Source of the DNA: an uncultured Oscillibacter sp.
Lineage (GTDB): Bacteria; Bacillota; Clostridia; Oscillospirales; Oscillospiraceae
NCBI GenBank assembly: GCA_910585165.1
Contig: CAJUBX010000092.1
Coordinates: forward strand, 1-7,382
Reading direction: 5' to 3'
Length of the DNA: 7,382 bases
The notes under the pieces are model-generated. The model was given only the letters and a program-made list of their open reading frames with translations, did no database searches and was not told where the DNA came from. A program made the position numbers and the translations under genes. Shown here piece after piece: positions 1-6,030 of this stretch. The stretch's first letter is position 1, and each line of letters opens with the position of its first letter.

Positions 1-612
1 TTCGCCCCGGTGGCGGACAAGGTGCCCTTCCTCTGCGAAAACGGCGCGGTGGTCTACGGCCCCGGCCATCCCGGCCCCATCCTCAGCAAAACCGTCATGG
101 ACCGCCGCCTCTCCGAGGAGCTGTGCGGAGACATTCTGGCTCTGCCGGAGACGGAGGTGCTGATCTCCGGGGCCGACGTCAGCTACCTCTGCCCCAAGAC
201 CCCGGACCTGGAAAATCAAATCCGCTGGTTCCTTGGAAACCGCACCGCCGTCCTCCCCTCTCCGGCGGACGTGCCGGAGGATATCATCAAGGTCTCCGCC
301 TACTGTCCCGGCGGCTTGGAAGCCGCCAAGGCCGCCCTGTTCCCCAAGTGGGAGGCCCATTTCCGCTGCGCCGTGGCCGGAGAGGTCTGGCTGGACTTCA
401 CCCTGGCGGACAAGGGCCTGGGACTCCGGCGGCTCTGCTGGGCCATGGGCCTCCGGCCGGAGGAGGTCATGGCCTTCGGCGACAACTACAACGACGTTTC
501 CATGCTGGAAGCGGCGGGCCGCTCCTACCTGATGGAAAGCGCCGCGCCGGAGCTCCGGGCCCGCTTCCCTGTCCGCTGCCGGACGGTGGCGGAGGTGCTG
601 GAGACCCTGTAA
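1..612 (+). CDS. Cof-type HAD family phosphatase, 3' part (5' end outside window)
   Basis: This is the C-terminal part of a haloacid dehalogenase superfamily hydrolase, of the Cof/YidA type that dephosphorylates small phosphometabolites in the cytosol; the substrate cannot be read from sequence. The frame is open to the left edge (FAPVADK before the first possible GTG at 10), so the true start and the motif I Asp-x-Asp lie upstream. Numbering from the GTG at 10, ENGAVVY (residues 10-16) is the usual Cof strand after motif II. Lys135 in ADKGLGL is the motif III lysine. GDNYND at 157-162, followed by VSMLEAAG, is the Mg-binding motif IV. The stretch between is the C2 cap. The C-terminus (VRCRTVAEVLETL) is typical of complete family members, so only the 5' end is missing. 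Codon use is GC-rich like the other chromosomal genes. No convincing terminator follows; the downstream gene has its own promoter. Confidence 0.9.
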   Translation, partial: FAPVADKVPFLCENGAVVYGPGHPGPILSKTVMDRRLSEELCGDILALPETEVLISGADVSYLCPKTPDLENQIRWFLGNRTAVLPSPADVPEDIIKVSAYCPGGLEAAKAALFPKWEAHFRCAVAGEVWLDFTLADKGLGLRRLCWAMGLRPEEVMAFGDNYNDVSMLEAAGRSYLMESAAPELRARFPVRCRTVAEVLETL

Positions 613-680
613 CGGCGGGGCGCTTCGCCCAAAATTTGAACGGTTCCTTAATTTTTGTCATTTTTGTTACTTTTTTGCCC

Positions 681-703
681 TGCCCGCCTTTACAAGGCGG
701 GCA
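681..703. repeat. Perfect 10-bp inverted repeat overlapping the -35 box
   Basis: tgcccgcctt (681-690) and aaggcgggca (694-703) are exact reverse complements around a 3-nt centre. The repeat covers the -35 hexamer of the promoter at 689-717. It is flanked by T6 on its left and AAAA on its right, the wrong order for a U-tract on either strand, so it does not read as an intrinsic terminator. An alternative pairing also exists: ttttgccc (673-680) with gggcaaaa (699-706), enclosing gcctt/aaggc. It could be an operator for a dimeric repressor or just a transcript-end hairpin of the HAD gene. The operator role is an inference. Confidence 0.5.
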
Positions 704-717
704 AAATTCTTTATAAT
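689..717 (+). promoter_or_regulatory. SigA-type promoter of the solute-binding lipoprotein gene
   Basis: TTTACA (689-694) and a perfect TATAAT (712-717) are separated by exactly 17 bp. The predicted start near 724 gives a leader of about 75 nt before the ATG at 800. Only sequence match is claimed. Confidence 0.75.
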
Positions 718-799
718 ATAGGCCTGCCAAATCCGCCCGGCGGCGGGGACGGTTCACATTAAACAAAAAAGGCGGCCCCGCGCCGTCTTTGGAGGTCTT

Positions 800-2461
800 A
801 TGAAACAGCTTTTAAAACGCCTGACGGCCCTGCTGCTGCCTGCGGCGCTGTGCGCCGCGCTGCTGTCCGGCTGCGCCAAGGACGGCGAGGGCCTGGCCCT
901 GTCCGTCTGTACGGGAGCGGCCCCGGAGTCCCTGGACCCCATTTATGCTGAGGACCCAGGCGATCAAACCATCCTGGCCCATCTCTATGAGAACCTCATG
1001 CGGGTAACGGCGGACAGCACCGGGAAAACCAGCGTCCTTCCCGGCATGGCCAAGACCGTGGAGCAGGAGGAGGAGGTCAAGGACGGCGCCGTCACCGTCA
1101 CCTACACCTTCCGCCTCCGCAGCAACGCCCGCTGGTCCGACGGCCAGCCTGTCACCGCCAAGGACTTCGTCTACGCCTGGCAGAGGCTGGCAAACCCCGC
1201 CACCGGCTCCCGGTACGCGGATTTGCTGTCTGTGGTCAAGGGCTATCAGGAGGCCCGGGCCGCCAAGGACATGAGCCTGCTCCAGGTGACGGCCAAGAAC
1301 GACTCCACTCTGGTGGTGGTGCTGAACGGGCGCTACGACTGGTTTTTAAAGGAGGTGTGCACCTCTCCCGCCGCCATGCCCCTGCGGCAGGACGTGGTGC
1401 AGAAGCTGAAGGCCGCCTCCGCGGGAAAATCCTGGTGGGAGGGGGACCCCGTCCAGCTGGTAACCAACGGCCCCTACACCGTCGCCGCCCTGGAGGAGGG
1501 CCGCCTTCTCCGGCTGGAGGCCAACAGCCGGTATTACGCCGCCCAGCCCGGCCCGCAGAGCATCGACTTCCACTTCGCCGGATCGGCGGAGGAAGCTTGG
1601 TCCCTCTATGAGAGCAAAACCGTGGACGCCGTGTGGCCTCTGCCGGATGCGCGGCTGGAGGAGCTGGCGGCAGACCCGGAGTGGACTCCCCTGCCGGAGC
1701 TTACTACCTATGCCGCCTTGTTCAACTGCGCCTCGGATTTGTTCAGCGACCCCACCCTCCGGGAGGCCATGAGCCTGGCCATCGACCGCAGCGCCCTGGC
1801 CCAGGCGGCGGGGGGCCTTCCGGCGGAGGGCGTGGTGCCCCCCGGCGTGCCGGAAAACGAGGAGGGGGATTTCCGCTCCCTCAGCTCCCCCCTGCTGGAC
1901 AACAGTCCGGAGGGGTATGAGGAGCGCTGTCGGAGCGCCCGGGCTCTTTTGGAGGAAGCCGGGTACAACAGCGGCGCGGACCTGGGGGAGCTGGAATTCC
2001 TGTATCTGAAAAACGATGTGAACGACGCCGTGGCCCAGCTCCTCTGCCGGCAGTGGCAGGAGGTTTTGGGAGTCACCGTGGTCCCCGAGGGCCTGACGGA
2101 GCAGAAGCTGGCGTCCGCCCTGCGCAATGGAGAATACACTCTGGCGGGCCGGAGCCTTTCCGCCTCCGCCAACGACGCGGAGTGTTTTCTGATGTCCTGG
2201 ACCTCCGAAAGTCCGGAAAACCTGATCCGCTATGAGAATACCGCCTATGATACGCTGATGGCCATCGTCGCCGGGGCCGCCGACGGCACCGCCCGGATGG
2301 GCTGCCTCCACGATTCCGAGGCCCTGCTGCTGATGAATTTCGCCTGCGCCCCCCTCTACACCCGGGGCACCGCTTGGGAACTGCGGGAGACCTTCACCGG
2401 GGCTTTCCGGGACCCGCGGGGCTGGTTCAGCTTCGCCGGCGTGGTAAGCCGGCCGGTATAA
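800..2461 (+). CDS. Oligopeptide-type ABC transporter solute-binding lipoprotein (SBP family 5)
   Basis: This is a 553-residue extracytoplasmic lipoprotein of the OppA/DppA family (SBP_bac_5), which captures peptides or similar solutes and hands them to an ABC permease. The start is ATG with GGAGGT at 791-796. Residues 1-24 form a lipoprotein signal (KQLLKR, hydrophobic core, lipobox LSGC), with Cys25 as the expected lipidated residue. The family opening is seen at 41-68 (APESLDPIYA, then LYENLMRV). The family signature covers 105-128 (RLRSNARWSDGQPVTAKDF, then VYAW). A later conserved helix is REAMSLAIDRSALAQA. Length and the C-terminal GWFSFAGVV strand fit a full-length protein. No opp/dpp permease or ATPase genes are in the window, and it has its own promoter and a strong terminator, so it is an orphan binding protein. 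It may serve a permease encoded elsewhere or act as a peptide or signal sensor. The ligand cannot be predicted. Confidence 0.93.
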   Translation: MKQLLKRLTALLLPAALCAALLSGCAKDGEGLALSVCTGAAPESLDPIYAEDPGDQTILAHLYENLMRVTADSTGKTSVLPGMAKTVEQEEEVKDGAVTVTYTFRLRSNARWSDGQPVTAKDFVYAWQRLANPATGSRYADLLSVVKGYQEARAAKDMSLLQVTAKNDSTLVVVLNGRYDWFLKEVCTSPAAMPLRQDVVQKLKAASAGKSWWEGDPVQLVTNGPYTVAALEEGRLLRLEANSRYYAAQPGPQSIDFHFAGSAEEAWSLYESKTVDAVWPLPDARLEELAADPEWTPLPELTTYAALFNCASDLFSDPTLREAMSLAIDRSALAQAAGGLPAEGVVPPGVPENEEGDFRSLSSPLLDNSPEGYEERCRSARALLEEAGYNSGADLGELEFLYLKNDVNDAVAQLLCRQWQEVLGVTVVPEGLTEQKLASALRNGEYTLAGRSLSASANDAECFLMSWTSESPENLIRYENTAYDTLMAIVAGAADGTARMGCLHDSEALLLMNFACAPLYTRGTAWELRETFTGAFRDPRGWFSFAGVVSRPV

Positions 2462-2477
2462 GGCCCTTTGCTTTGCG

Positions 2478-2508
2478 AAAAAGCCCCCGTATGGGGGCTT
2501 TTTCCATA
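2478..2508 (+). terminator. Intrinsic terminator after the solute-binding protein gene
   Basis: An 11-bp perfect stem, aaaaagccccc (2478-2488) and gggggcttttt (2493-2503), closes a GTAT loop and ends in T5. It lies 17 bases after the stop codon. The A-tract on the other side makes it potentially bidirectional. Confidence 0.9.
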
Positions 2509-2603
2509 GGTCCTCCGGGGCGCCCTTTTCCATGCGGTCAAAATCCGGCCGCCGCCGATCATACCGGCAGCAGAATCAAAGGGCCATAACGGCTTATTCG
2601 ATT

Positions 2604-2630
2604 TGAACTGCCCCCCATTTGTTAGACAGT
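2604..2630 (+). mobile_element. Remnant of an IS3/IS150-group terminal repeat
   Basis: The stretch beginning TGAACTGCCCCCCATTTG and ending TTAGACAGT resembles IS150-group ends, which begin 5'-TG, continue with ACTG and a C-rich block, and then have a TTGTTgGAC-like motif. Only about 27 bp remain. It abuts the IS5-family transposase fragment, and no matching reverse-complement end is seen in the window. The match is from memory of the family, not an alignment. Confidence 0.4.
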
Positions 2631-3024
2631 ATGGTATGTCCACGACGTCACGGTGGCGGCAAAACTTCTGCGGGAAGACGATGAGGCAGTCTATGGCGAC
2701 AGCGCTTATCTGGGCATCCAAAAACGGGATGAGATTCGAAATGACGAACACTTCTCTGCCATCAAGTACCGCATTAACCGCAGGCCGGGCCGGCTGCCCA
2801 GAGTTTCGGACAATGTCATTGACTGGGAGCGTTACATCGAAAACCGCAAATCTTTCGTGCGCTGCAAGGTGGAGCACCCCTACCGGATCATAAAGAACAT
2901 CTTCGGCTTCCGTAAAACCGTTTACCGGGGACTTCGCAAAAATCTTAATCGACTACATGTACTATTTGCAAGCGCCAACCTCTATATGCTTGCCAGAGCC
3001 GGTGGTTCTTTGCGTCCGGTTTAG
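2626..3024 (+). pseudogene. IS5-family transposase, C-terminal fragment
   Basis: An in-frame TAG at 2623-2625 precedes an open stretch with recognisable IS5-family sequence from about 2638 (VHDVTVAAKLLREDDE). The fragment carries the second catalytic Asp (D in YGDSAYLG, codon 2698-2700) and the catalytic Glu (E in KVEHPYR, codon 2872-2874). It ends in the family C-terminus GFRKTVYRGLRKN, LNRLHVLFASANLYML. The N-terminal DNA-binding region and the first catalytic Asp are missing; full-length relatives are roughly three times as long as this 133-codon remnant. No start codon with a ribosome binding site was found. It is a dead remnant. The adjacent tRNA cluster is a common landing area for mobile DNA. 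Confidence 0.85.
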
Positions 3025-3100
3025 ATTCTTGCGCCCTCATTGGCCCGAATGCCTCTGCATTTAACATATTTTTTACTTATTGCCTGCTTTTTGTCCTTGA

Positions 3101-3128
3101 TTTCGCTTATTAATCAGTGGTTCCCTAA
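3101..3128. mobile_element. Candidate right end of the IS5-type remnant with CTAA
   Basis: Read on the minus strand, 3124 to 3101 is GGAACCACTGATTAATAAGC followed by GAAA, a form seen in many IS5-subgroup terminal repeats (GG-AACC then CTGATTAA). It is followed outward by CTAA (3125-3128), which fits the 4-bp YTAR target of that subgroup. The spacing from the transposase stop, about 100 bp, is reasonable. The left partner is absent, so this is an inference. Confidence 0.4.
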
Positions 3129-3162
3129 CATATTACTAACAGATAGAAGTGCTGCAAAACAT

Positions 3163-3201
3163 AAAGAAACCCTAGAACCGCTACGGTTCTAGGGTTTCTT
3201 T
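3163..3201 (-). terminator. Terminator of the tRNA operon
   Basis: An 18-bp perfect stem (3163-3180 with 3184-3201; core ccctagaaccg/cggttctaggg) closes a 3-nt loop. It begins directly after the CCA of tRNA-Lys on the minus strand, and the transcript would end in UUUCUUU. It could also stop plus-strand readthrough from the IS remnant. Confidence 0.85.
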
Positions 3202-3277
3202 TGGTGACCCGGCGGGGATTCGAACCCCGGACCCACTGCTTAAAAGGCAGTTGCTCTGCCGACTGAGCTACCGGGTC
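3202..3277 (-). tRNA. tRNA-Lys (anticodon TTT)
   Basis: This is a 76-nt cloverleaf with encoded CCA (complement of 3202-3204). The acceptor GACCCGG/CCGGGTC is fully paired. The D-arm begins GCTCAG and the T-arm contains GGTTCGAATCC. The anticodon loop CTTTTAA sits on an ACTGC/GCAGT stem and gives UUU. It is the last gene of the five-tRNA operon, 129 nt after tRNA-Gln. Confidence 0.97.
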
Positions 3278-3406
3278 GTACTGGTGAAATGAATCTCCCC
3301 CGTATGGGGGATATGCAAACGGGAATTCACCCCCTCCGTGAAGGAGCGGAGCACACTTCCATCCGGTGGAGCTTTCGCCGCAAGACGGAGAGCAGATTTT
3401 CTGAAC

Positions 3407-3481
3407 TGGCAGGGACGGCTGGACTCGAACCAGCGCATGAGGGAGTCAAAGTCCCTTGCCTTACCGCTTGGCTACGTCCCC
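3407..3481 (-). tRNA. tRNA-Gln (anticodon TTG)
   Basis: This is a 75-nt cloverleaf with encoded CCA. The anticodon loop CTTTGAC on an AGGGA/TCCCT stem gives UUG. The D-arm region is AGCCAAGCGGTAAGGCA, typical of bacterial tRNA-Gln, and the T-loop is TTCGAGT. The first acceptor pair is G1-U72, a weak terminal pair in keeping with glutamine tRNAs. Discriminator base is G. Confidence 0.96.
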
Positions 3482-3533
3482 GTGCAGGAAACAAGCGCGG
3501 GGACCGGGGAAAAGCCCCGATCCCCTGCTTTTT

Positions 3534-3610
<77 letters not shown>

Positions 3611-3657
3611 CACATATCAATTCTCCAGCCCGCCTGACGAACGGCCAAAGGAGAGCT

Positions 3658-3734
3658 TGGCACGCCAGAAGGGACTCGAACCCCTGGCCTACTGCTTAGA
3701 AGGCAGTTGCTCTATCCGGCTGAGCTACTGGCGC
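3658..3734 (-). tRNA. tRNA-Arg (anticodon TCT)
   Basis: This is a 77-nt cloverleaf with encoded CCA. The anticodon loop CTTCTAA on ACTGC/GCAGT gives UCU, which reads AGA/AGG. The acceptor GCGCCAG/CTGGCGT has one G1-U72 wobble. The T-arm is GGGGTTCGAGTCCCT. It follows tRNA-Gly after only 9 nt. Confidence 0.96.
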
Positions 3735-3743
3735 GAATTTGGA

Positions 3744-3818
3744 TGGAGCAGGTGACGAGAATCGAACTCGCATCCCCAGCTTGGAAGGCTGGTGCCCTGA
3801 CCATTGTGCTACACCTGC
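3744..3818 (-). tRNA. tRNA-Gly (anticodon TCC)
   Basis: This is a 75-nt cloverleaf with encoded CCA. The acceptor GCAGGTG/CACCTGC is fully paired and the discriminator is U, as usual for glycine. The anticodon loop CTTCCAA on CCAGC/GCTGG gives UCC. It is the first gene of the operon. A 7-bp hairpin (gaccttg 3822-3828 with caaggtc 3833-3839) sits just upstream in the leader, possibly a processing signal. Confidence 0.96.
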
Positions 3819-3870
3819 ATGGACCTTGGCCGCAAGGTCTTGGGCCTCCCTGGAAATCGTCAGCTTGGAT

Positions 3871-3899
3871 ATAATACCATGAAACCCAGCCGCTGTCAA
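3871..3899 (-). promoter_or_regulatory. SigA promoter of the tRNA operon
   Basis: On the minus strand, consensus TTGACA (complement of 3894-3899) and TATTAT (complement of 3871-3876) are separated by exactly 17 bp. Transcription would start about 45 nt upstream of tRNA-Gly. A near-consensus promoter is what a strongly expressed stable-RNA operon would need. Confidence 0.88.
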
Positions 3900-3941
3900 G
3901 CGGTCATAGGGGGTTTTCCGCAAAATTTCTGAATTTTTTTC

Positions 3942-4565
3942 TCAGCGTCCCAATTTCAGAAAAGTCCCCAGCAGCCGCCGCCCCAAGGCCCGGTCTTCCA
4001 GCCGCTCCGGATGCCACTGCACCGCCCACACAGGCAGCCGCCGGTGGCACAGGGCCTCGATTACGCCGTCTTCCGCCCACTGCACGGCCTGGAGGCCGCT
4101 GCCCAGACGGTCTGCCGCCTGGTGATGGGCGCTGTTCACGGTCAGCATCCGGCCGCAGACGGACCGCAGGGGAGAGGGGGCCGTCCGCACACCATGGAGC
4201 CGGTCCCCATCCTCCCAGGCGCCGTGGCCCGGGACATCCTGAACCAGGGTCCCGCCAAAAAAGACATTGATGGTCTGAAGCCCCCGGCAGACGCCGAGAA
4301 CCGGCTTTCCCGCGCTGGTGAACGCCTGAAGCAGCCGGAGCTCCGCCTCGTCCCGTTCCGGTTCCAGACTCCGGGAAGCGGTATTCTCCTGTCCATAGCG
4401 CCAGGGCTCCAGGTCCCCTCCCCCAGGAAGAAGCAGAGCGTCCTCCAGCAGGCCCGGGCCGGGTTCGCCGCCTCCAAACACCGCCCGGGCCCCGGCGGCT
4501 TCCACCCAGCGCCGGTAGTTGGCAAAGCGCTCCGGCCCGCCGCAGATGTACACCGTCTTTCTCAT
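3942..4565 (-). CDS. Class I glutamine amidotransferase-like hydrolase (peptidase C26, PuuD-like)
   Basis: This 207-residue cytosolic protein belongs to the gamma-glutamyl-gamma-aminobutyrate hydrolase / class I glutamine amidotransferase fold (peptidase C26), which hydrolyses gamma-glutamyl amides. LLLPGGGDLEP (44-54) is the family oxyanion-side loop. GVCRGLQTINVFFGGTLVQD (91-110) holds the nucleophile Cys93. VNSAHHQA (143-150) is the conserved substrate-side motif, and AVQWHPE (181-187) supplies His185 and Glu187 of the triad. All catalytic residues are present. It is somewhat shorter than the usual 230-260 residues. The ATG at 4565 is supported by GGAGGG (complement of 4573-4578) 7 nt upstream. 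It runs divergently from the lipoprotein gene and ends just before the tRNA promoter. No polyamine genes are adjacent, so a role in putrescine breakdown is not implied by context. Confidence 0.9.
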   Translation of the reverse strand: MRKTVYICGGPERFANYRRWVEAAGARAVFGGGEPGPGLLEDALLLPGGGDLEPWRYGQENTASRSLEPERDEAELRLLQAFTSAGKPVLGVCRGLQTINVFFGGTLVQDVPGHGAWEDGDRLHGVRTAPSPLRSVCGRMLTVNSAHHQAADRLGSGLQAVQWAEDGVIEALCHRRLPVWAVQWHPERLEDRALGRRLLGTFLKLGR

Positions 4566-4630
4566 ACGCCGGCCCTCCCTCCGCAGTCCTATCCCATCCT
4601 ATGCGGCGGAAGATTTTCAGGTGACGGATA

Positions 4631-4659
4631 TTGACTTGCGGGCGGGTTCGTAGTATGAT
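4631..4659 (+). promoter_or_regulatory. SigA-type promoter of the DUF4352-like lipoprotein gene
   Basis: TTGACT (4631-4636) and TATGAT (4654-4659) are separated by 17 bp. A start near 4666 gives a leader of about 105 nt before the ATG at 4771, long enough to hold some regulation, though no known riboswitch was recognised in it. Confidence 0.7.
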
Positions 4660-4770
4660 TTCCCTGTGCTGTGAGACGCCCGGCTTTCCCCTGGGGCCAA
4701 ACACACTCCAGGAGTTCCGCCGCCTTCGCAGCAGGCAGAACCAAGAATACAGAATGGGGGATATCCTGAG

Positions 4771-5373
4771 ATGAAAAAACTGCTTTCCTTGACCTTGGCA
4801 TTTTTGCTGATGTTGGCCCTGGCCGCCTGCGGCGGTTCCGGCGGTTCCAGCGGTTCCGGTGACTCCGGCGGGTCGTCCGGCAGCTCCAGCGGAGCCGGCA
4901 GCGGAGAGGTTCGGGCGGAGGACGGCTATGCCGAAGCCCGTATCGGCGATATTGTGCATTCCTACTTTATGGACTTCAGCGTCAACAGCGCCTACACCAC
5001 TTCCGACTACAACGGTCACACCGCTCCGGAGGGCATGAAGGTTCTGGTGGTGGAAATGACCATTAAGAACACCTTTAACGAGACCCTTCCTATGTTCGAC
5101 GACGACTTCCAGGGCCAGTGGAGCACCAGCGCCGAGACCGAGGAGTTCGCCTGGCCCATTACCGAGGGCGAGGACGGCAGCGAGCTGGACACCATATGCG
5201 ACGAGCAGCTTCCCGCCTACTACGAGCTGGGGGTCAACGAGTCCCGCACCGGCACCCTAGTCTTCGATGTGCCCGCCGACGAGAAAGACTTCTCCGTCTC
5301 CCACATGGAGCTGTTTGACGACGACAGCGAGGGCGATACCTTCTTCGTCTTCTTTACCGCCGAGGAGCGTTGA
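4771..5373 (+). CDS. Small acidic lipoprotein with DUF4352/telokin-like domain
   Basis: This is a 200-residue predicted extracytoplasmic lipoprotein. Residues 1-19 are a signal peptide with lipobox LAAC, and Cys20 is the expected lipidated residue. Residues 21-45 are almost entirely Gly and Ser, a flexible tether. The rest (about 47-200) resembles the Ig-like DUF4352 fold found on many Firmicute surface lipoproteins. RIGDIVHSYFMDFSVNSAY (58-76) is followed by an EGMKVLVVEMTIKNTF strand (88-103) and LPMFDDDFQ (107-115). The domain is very rich in Asp and Glu, with DDD or ED clusters at 110-112, 136, 170-173 and 183-185. Metal binding or simple surface charge is possible, but neither is shown. 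The ATG is preceded by GGGGG at 4756-4760, spaced 10 nt. It is monocistronic, between its own promoter and terminators. Molecular function is unknown. Confidence 0.85.
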   Translation: MKKLLSLTLAFLLMLALAACGGSGGSSGSGDSGGSSGSSSGAGSGEVRAEDGYAEARIGDIVHSYFMDFSVNSAYTTSDYNGHTAPEGMKVLVVEMTIKNTFNETLPMFDDDFQGQWSTSAETEEFAWPITEGEDGSELDTICDEQLPAYYELGVNESRTGTLVFDVPADEKDFSVSHMELFDDDSEGDTFFVFFTAEER

Positions 5374-5404
5374 CGGACGCGCTTCATCCATACATATTTT
5401 CACG

Positions 5405-5433
5405 AACGCGCGGCCAAAAGGCCGCGCGTTTCC
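5405..5433 (+). terminator. Terminator hairpin after the lipoprotein gene
   Basis: An 11-bp perfect GC-rich stem, aacgcgcggcc (5405-5415) and ggccgcgcgtt (5420-5430), closes an AAAA loop about 30 nt after the stop. The T-tract is short (GTTTCC), so termination may rely on the second hairpin downstream. Confidence 0.75.
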
Positions 5434-5451
5434 ATGTGCGGGAAAAGACAG

Positions 5452-5492
5452 GGCTGTGCCAAGGAATTGGCACAGCCGGTGATTTTCTTTTT
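5452..5492 (+). terminator. Second terminator-like hairpin
   Basis: An 11-bp perfect stem, ggctgtgccaa (5452-5462) and ttggcacagcc (5467-5477), closes a GGAA tetraloop. A T-rich run (5483-5492) follows after about 5 nt. It acts as a tandem back-up to the hairpin at 5405. Confidence 0.6.
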
Positions 5493-5493
5493 A

Positions 5494-5521
5494 CAAAAAA
5501 GCCGCTCTCCCAGGAGGGCGG
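5494..5521 (-). terminator. Terminator of the 72-residue membrane protein gene
   Basis: On the minus strand, CCGCCCTC pairs with GAGAGCGG (complement of 5502-5521, one internal C/A mismatch) and is followed directly by CTTTTTT. It lies just past the stop of the small minus-strand gene, so the two genes converge on back-to-back terminators. Confidence 0.7.
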
Positions 5522-5536
5522 GCGGGGCGGGGTAGC

Positions 5537-5755
5537 CTATGATTCAAATGCAAAAAACAAGAACATTAGAGAAGAAAAAAACATTGTGACAGCAAGAAAC
5601 CAGAAAAGAACCTTTGTATCATGATCGGCGTGTGCATATCGTTGCCTCATGCCTAAAATTGTATTGCTTGGGCGAAGTTCACCGGAGACCAGGTACACAA
5701 GGTAACAGCCAAGCGATATAGCTCCAAACGCAAAAATAATCAGAAATGCAGTCAA
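5537..5755 (-). CDS. Small two-helix membrane protein of unknown function
   Basis: This is a 72-residue predicted inner-membrane protein. Hydrophobic helices lie at about 3-24 and 48-70, joined by a polar loop (SGELRPSNTILGMRQRYAHA). I do not recognise the family with confidence. The loop pattern P-x-N-x-x-x-G-x-R loosely recalls the SdpI immunity-protein motif, a weak lead only. The start is TTG (complement of 5753-5755), chosen because GGAGGGG (complement of 5762-5768) sits 6 nt upstream. The strong SD, its own terminator at 5494-5521 and an upstream extended -10 argue for a real gene. It is AT-richer than the genes on its left and lies at the border of the mobile DNA, so it may be acquired. 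Confidence 0.6.
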   Translation of the reverse strand: MTAFLIIFAFGAISLGCYLVYLVSGELRPSNTILGMRQRYAHADHDTKVLFWFLAVTMFFSSLMFLFFAFES

Positions 5756-5787
5756 TTCTCTCCCCTCCCTTTTATCATCTTATCATC

Positions 5788-5796
5788 AATATAACA
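5788..5796 (-). promoter_or_regulatory. Candidate extended -10 for the small membrane protein gene
   Basis: On the minus strand TGTTATATT fits the TGnTATAAT extended -10 pattern with one difference. The predicted start gives a leader of about 25 nt before the SD/TTG. No good -35 is visible; its place would fall in the end of the adjacent MITE-like element. Confidence 0.4.
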
Positions 5797-5806
5797 ATAT
5801 TTTTAA

Positions 5807-5979
5807 GGCAACACCGCACAAAGACCGCCCTTCTGGCTTTGCACACGATTTGCTTGCATATTTTCCGTCATATCACACAGCTTTTGCTTGCCAATCGTCA
5901 GATTGGCTGCACTCAATCTATGCACTCTGACGAAAAATCTGACTGCTCAACTCATGCACAATCTTTGTGCGGTATTACC
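5807..5979 (+). mobile_element. MITE-like element, copy 1
   Basis: This is a 173-bp non-coding element flanked by a TTAA duplication (5803-5806 and 5980-5983). The ends are GGCAACACCGCACAAAGA (5807-5824) and TCTTTGTGCGGTATTACC (5962-5979), an 18-bp terminal inverted repeat with two mismatches. The interior contains a small perfect hairpin, ccaatc-gtca-gattgg, and no transposase. The identical sequence recurs inverted at 6515-6687 with a different 4-bp duplication, which supports recent mobility. The 4-bp TTAW target is closest to IS5-subgroup habits (YTAR), but the mobilising transposase is unknown. Confidence 0.88.
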
Positions 5980-6012
5980 TTAAAATTTGTCAATGAGAGG
6001 TGACACCTGTGG

Positions 6013-6030
6013 CAGTGCAACAGCATTTAC
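6013..6030. mobile_element. Candidate end of the ISAs1-family element
   Basis: CAGTGCAACAGCATTTAC lies just past the ancestral transposase stop (6027-6029, minus strand) and fits the place and CAG-start of an ISAs1 terminal repeat. A matching partner beyond the transposase start is not seen before 7382, so the assignment is weak. Confidence 0.35.

Noticed and set aside
681..703. Inverted repeat read as an intrinsic terminator of the HAD gene
   Set aside because: T-tract precedes and A-tract follows the stem on the plus strand, and the minus strand has the same order, so neither strand offers a terminal U-tract. It is listed as a repeat instead.
1346..2533. Long minus-strand open frame of 395 codons across the solute-binding protein gene
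   Set aside because: It is antisense to a clear SBP family 5 gene in GC-rich DNA, is low-complexity (Gly/Pro/Gln/Arg-rich), and shows no recognisable domain.
2356..2877. Minus-strand 173-codon frame over the IS5-family remnant
   Set aside because: It crosses a strong terminator and is antisense to recognisable IS5 transposase sequence.
3018..3162. Integrase attachment site at the 3' end of tRNA-Lys
   Set aside because: No repeated copy of the tRNA 3' end and no integrase gene are seen in the window.
3904..5019. Minus-strand 371-codon frame overlapping the amidotransferase and lipoprotein genes
   Set aside because: It overlaps two convincing genes in other frames, is rich in Gly/Arg/Ala, and matches no family motif; it is a GC-driven shadow.
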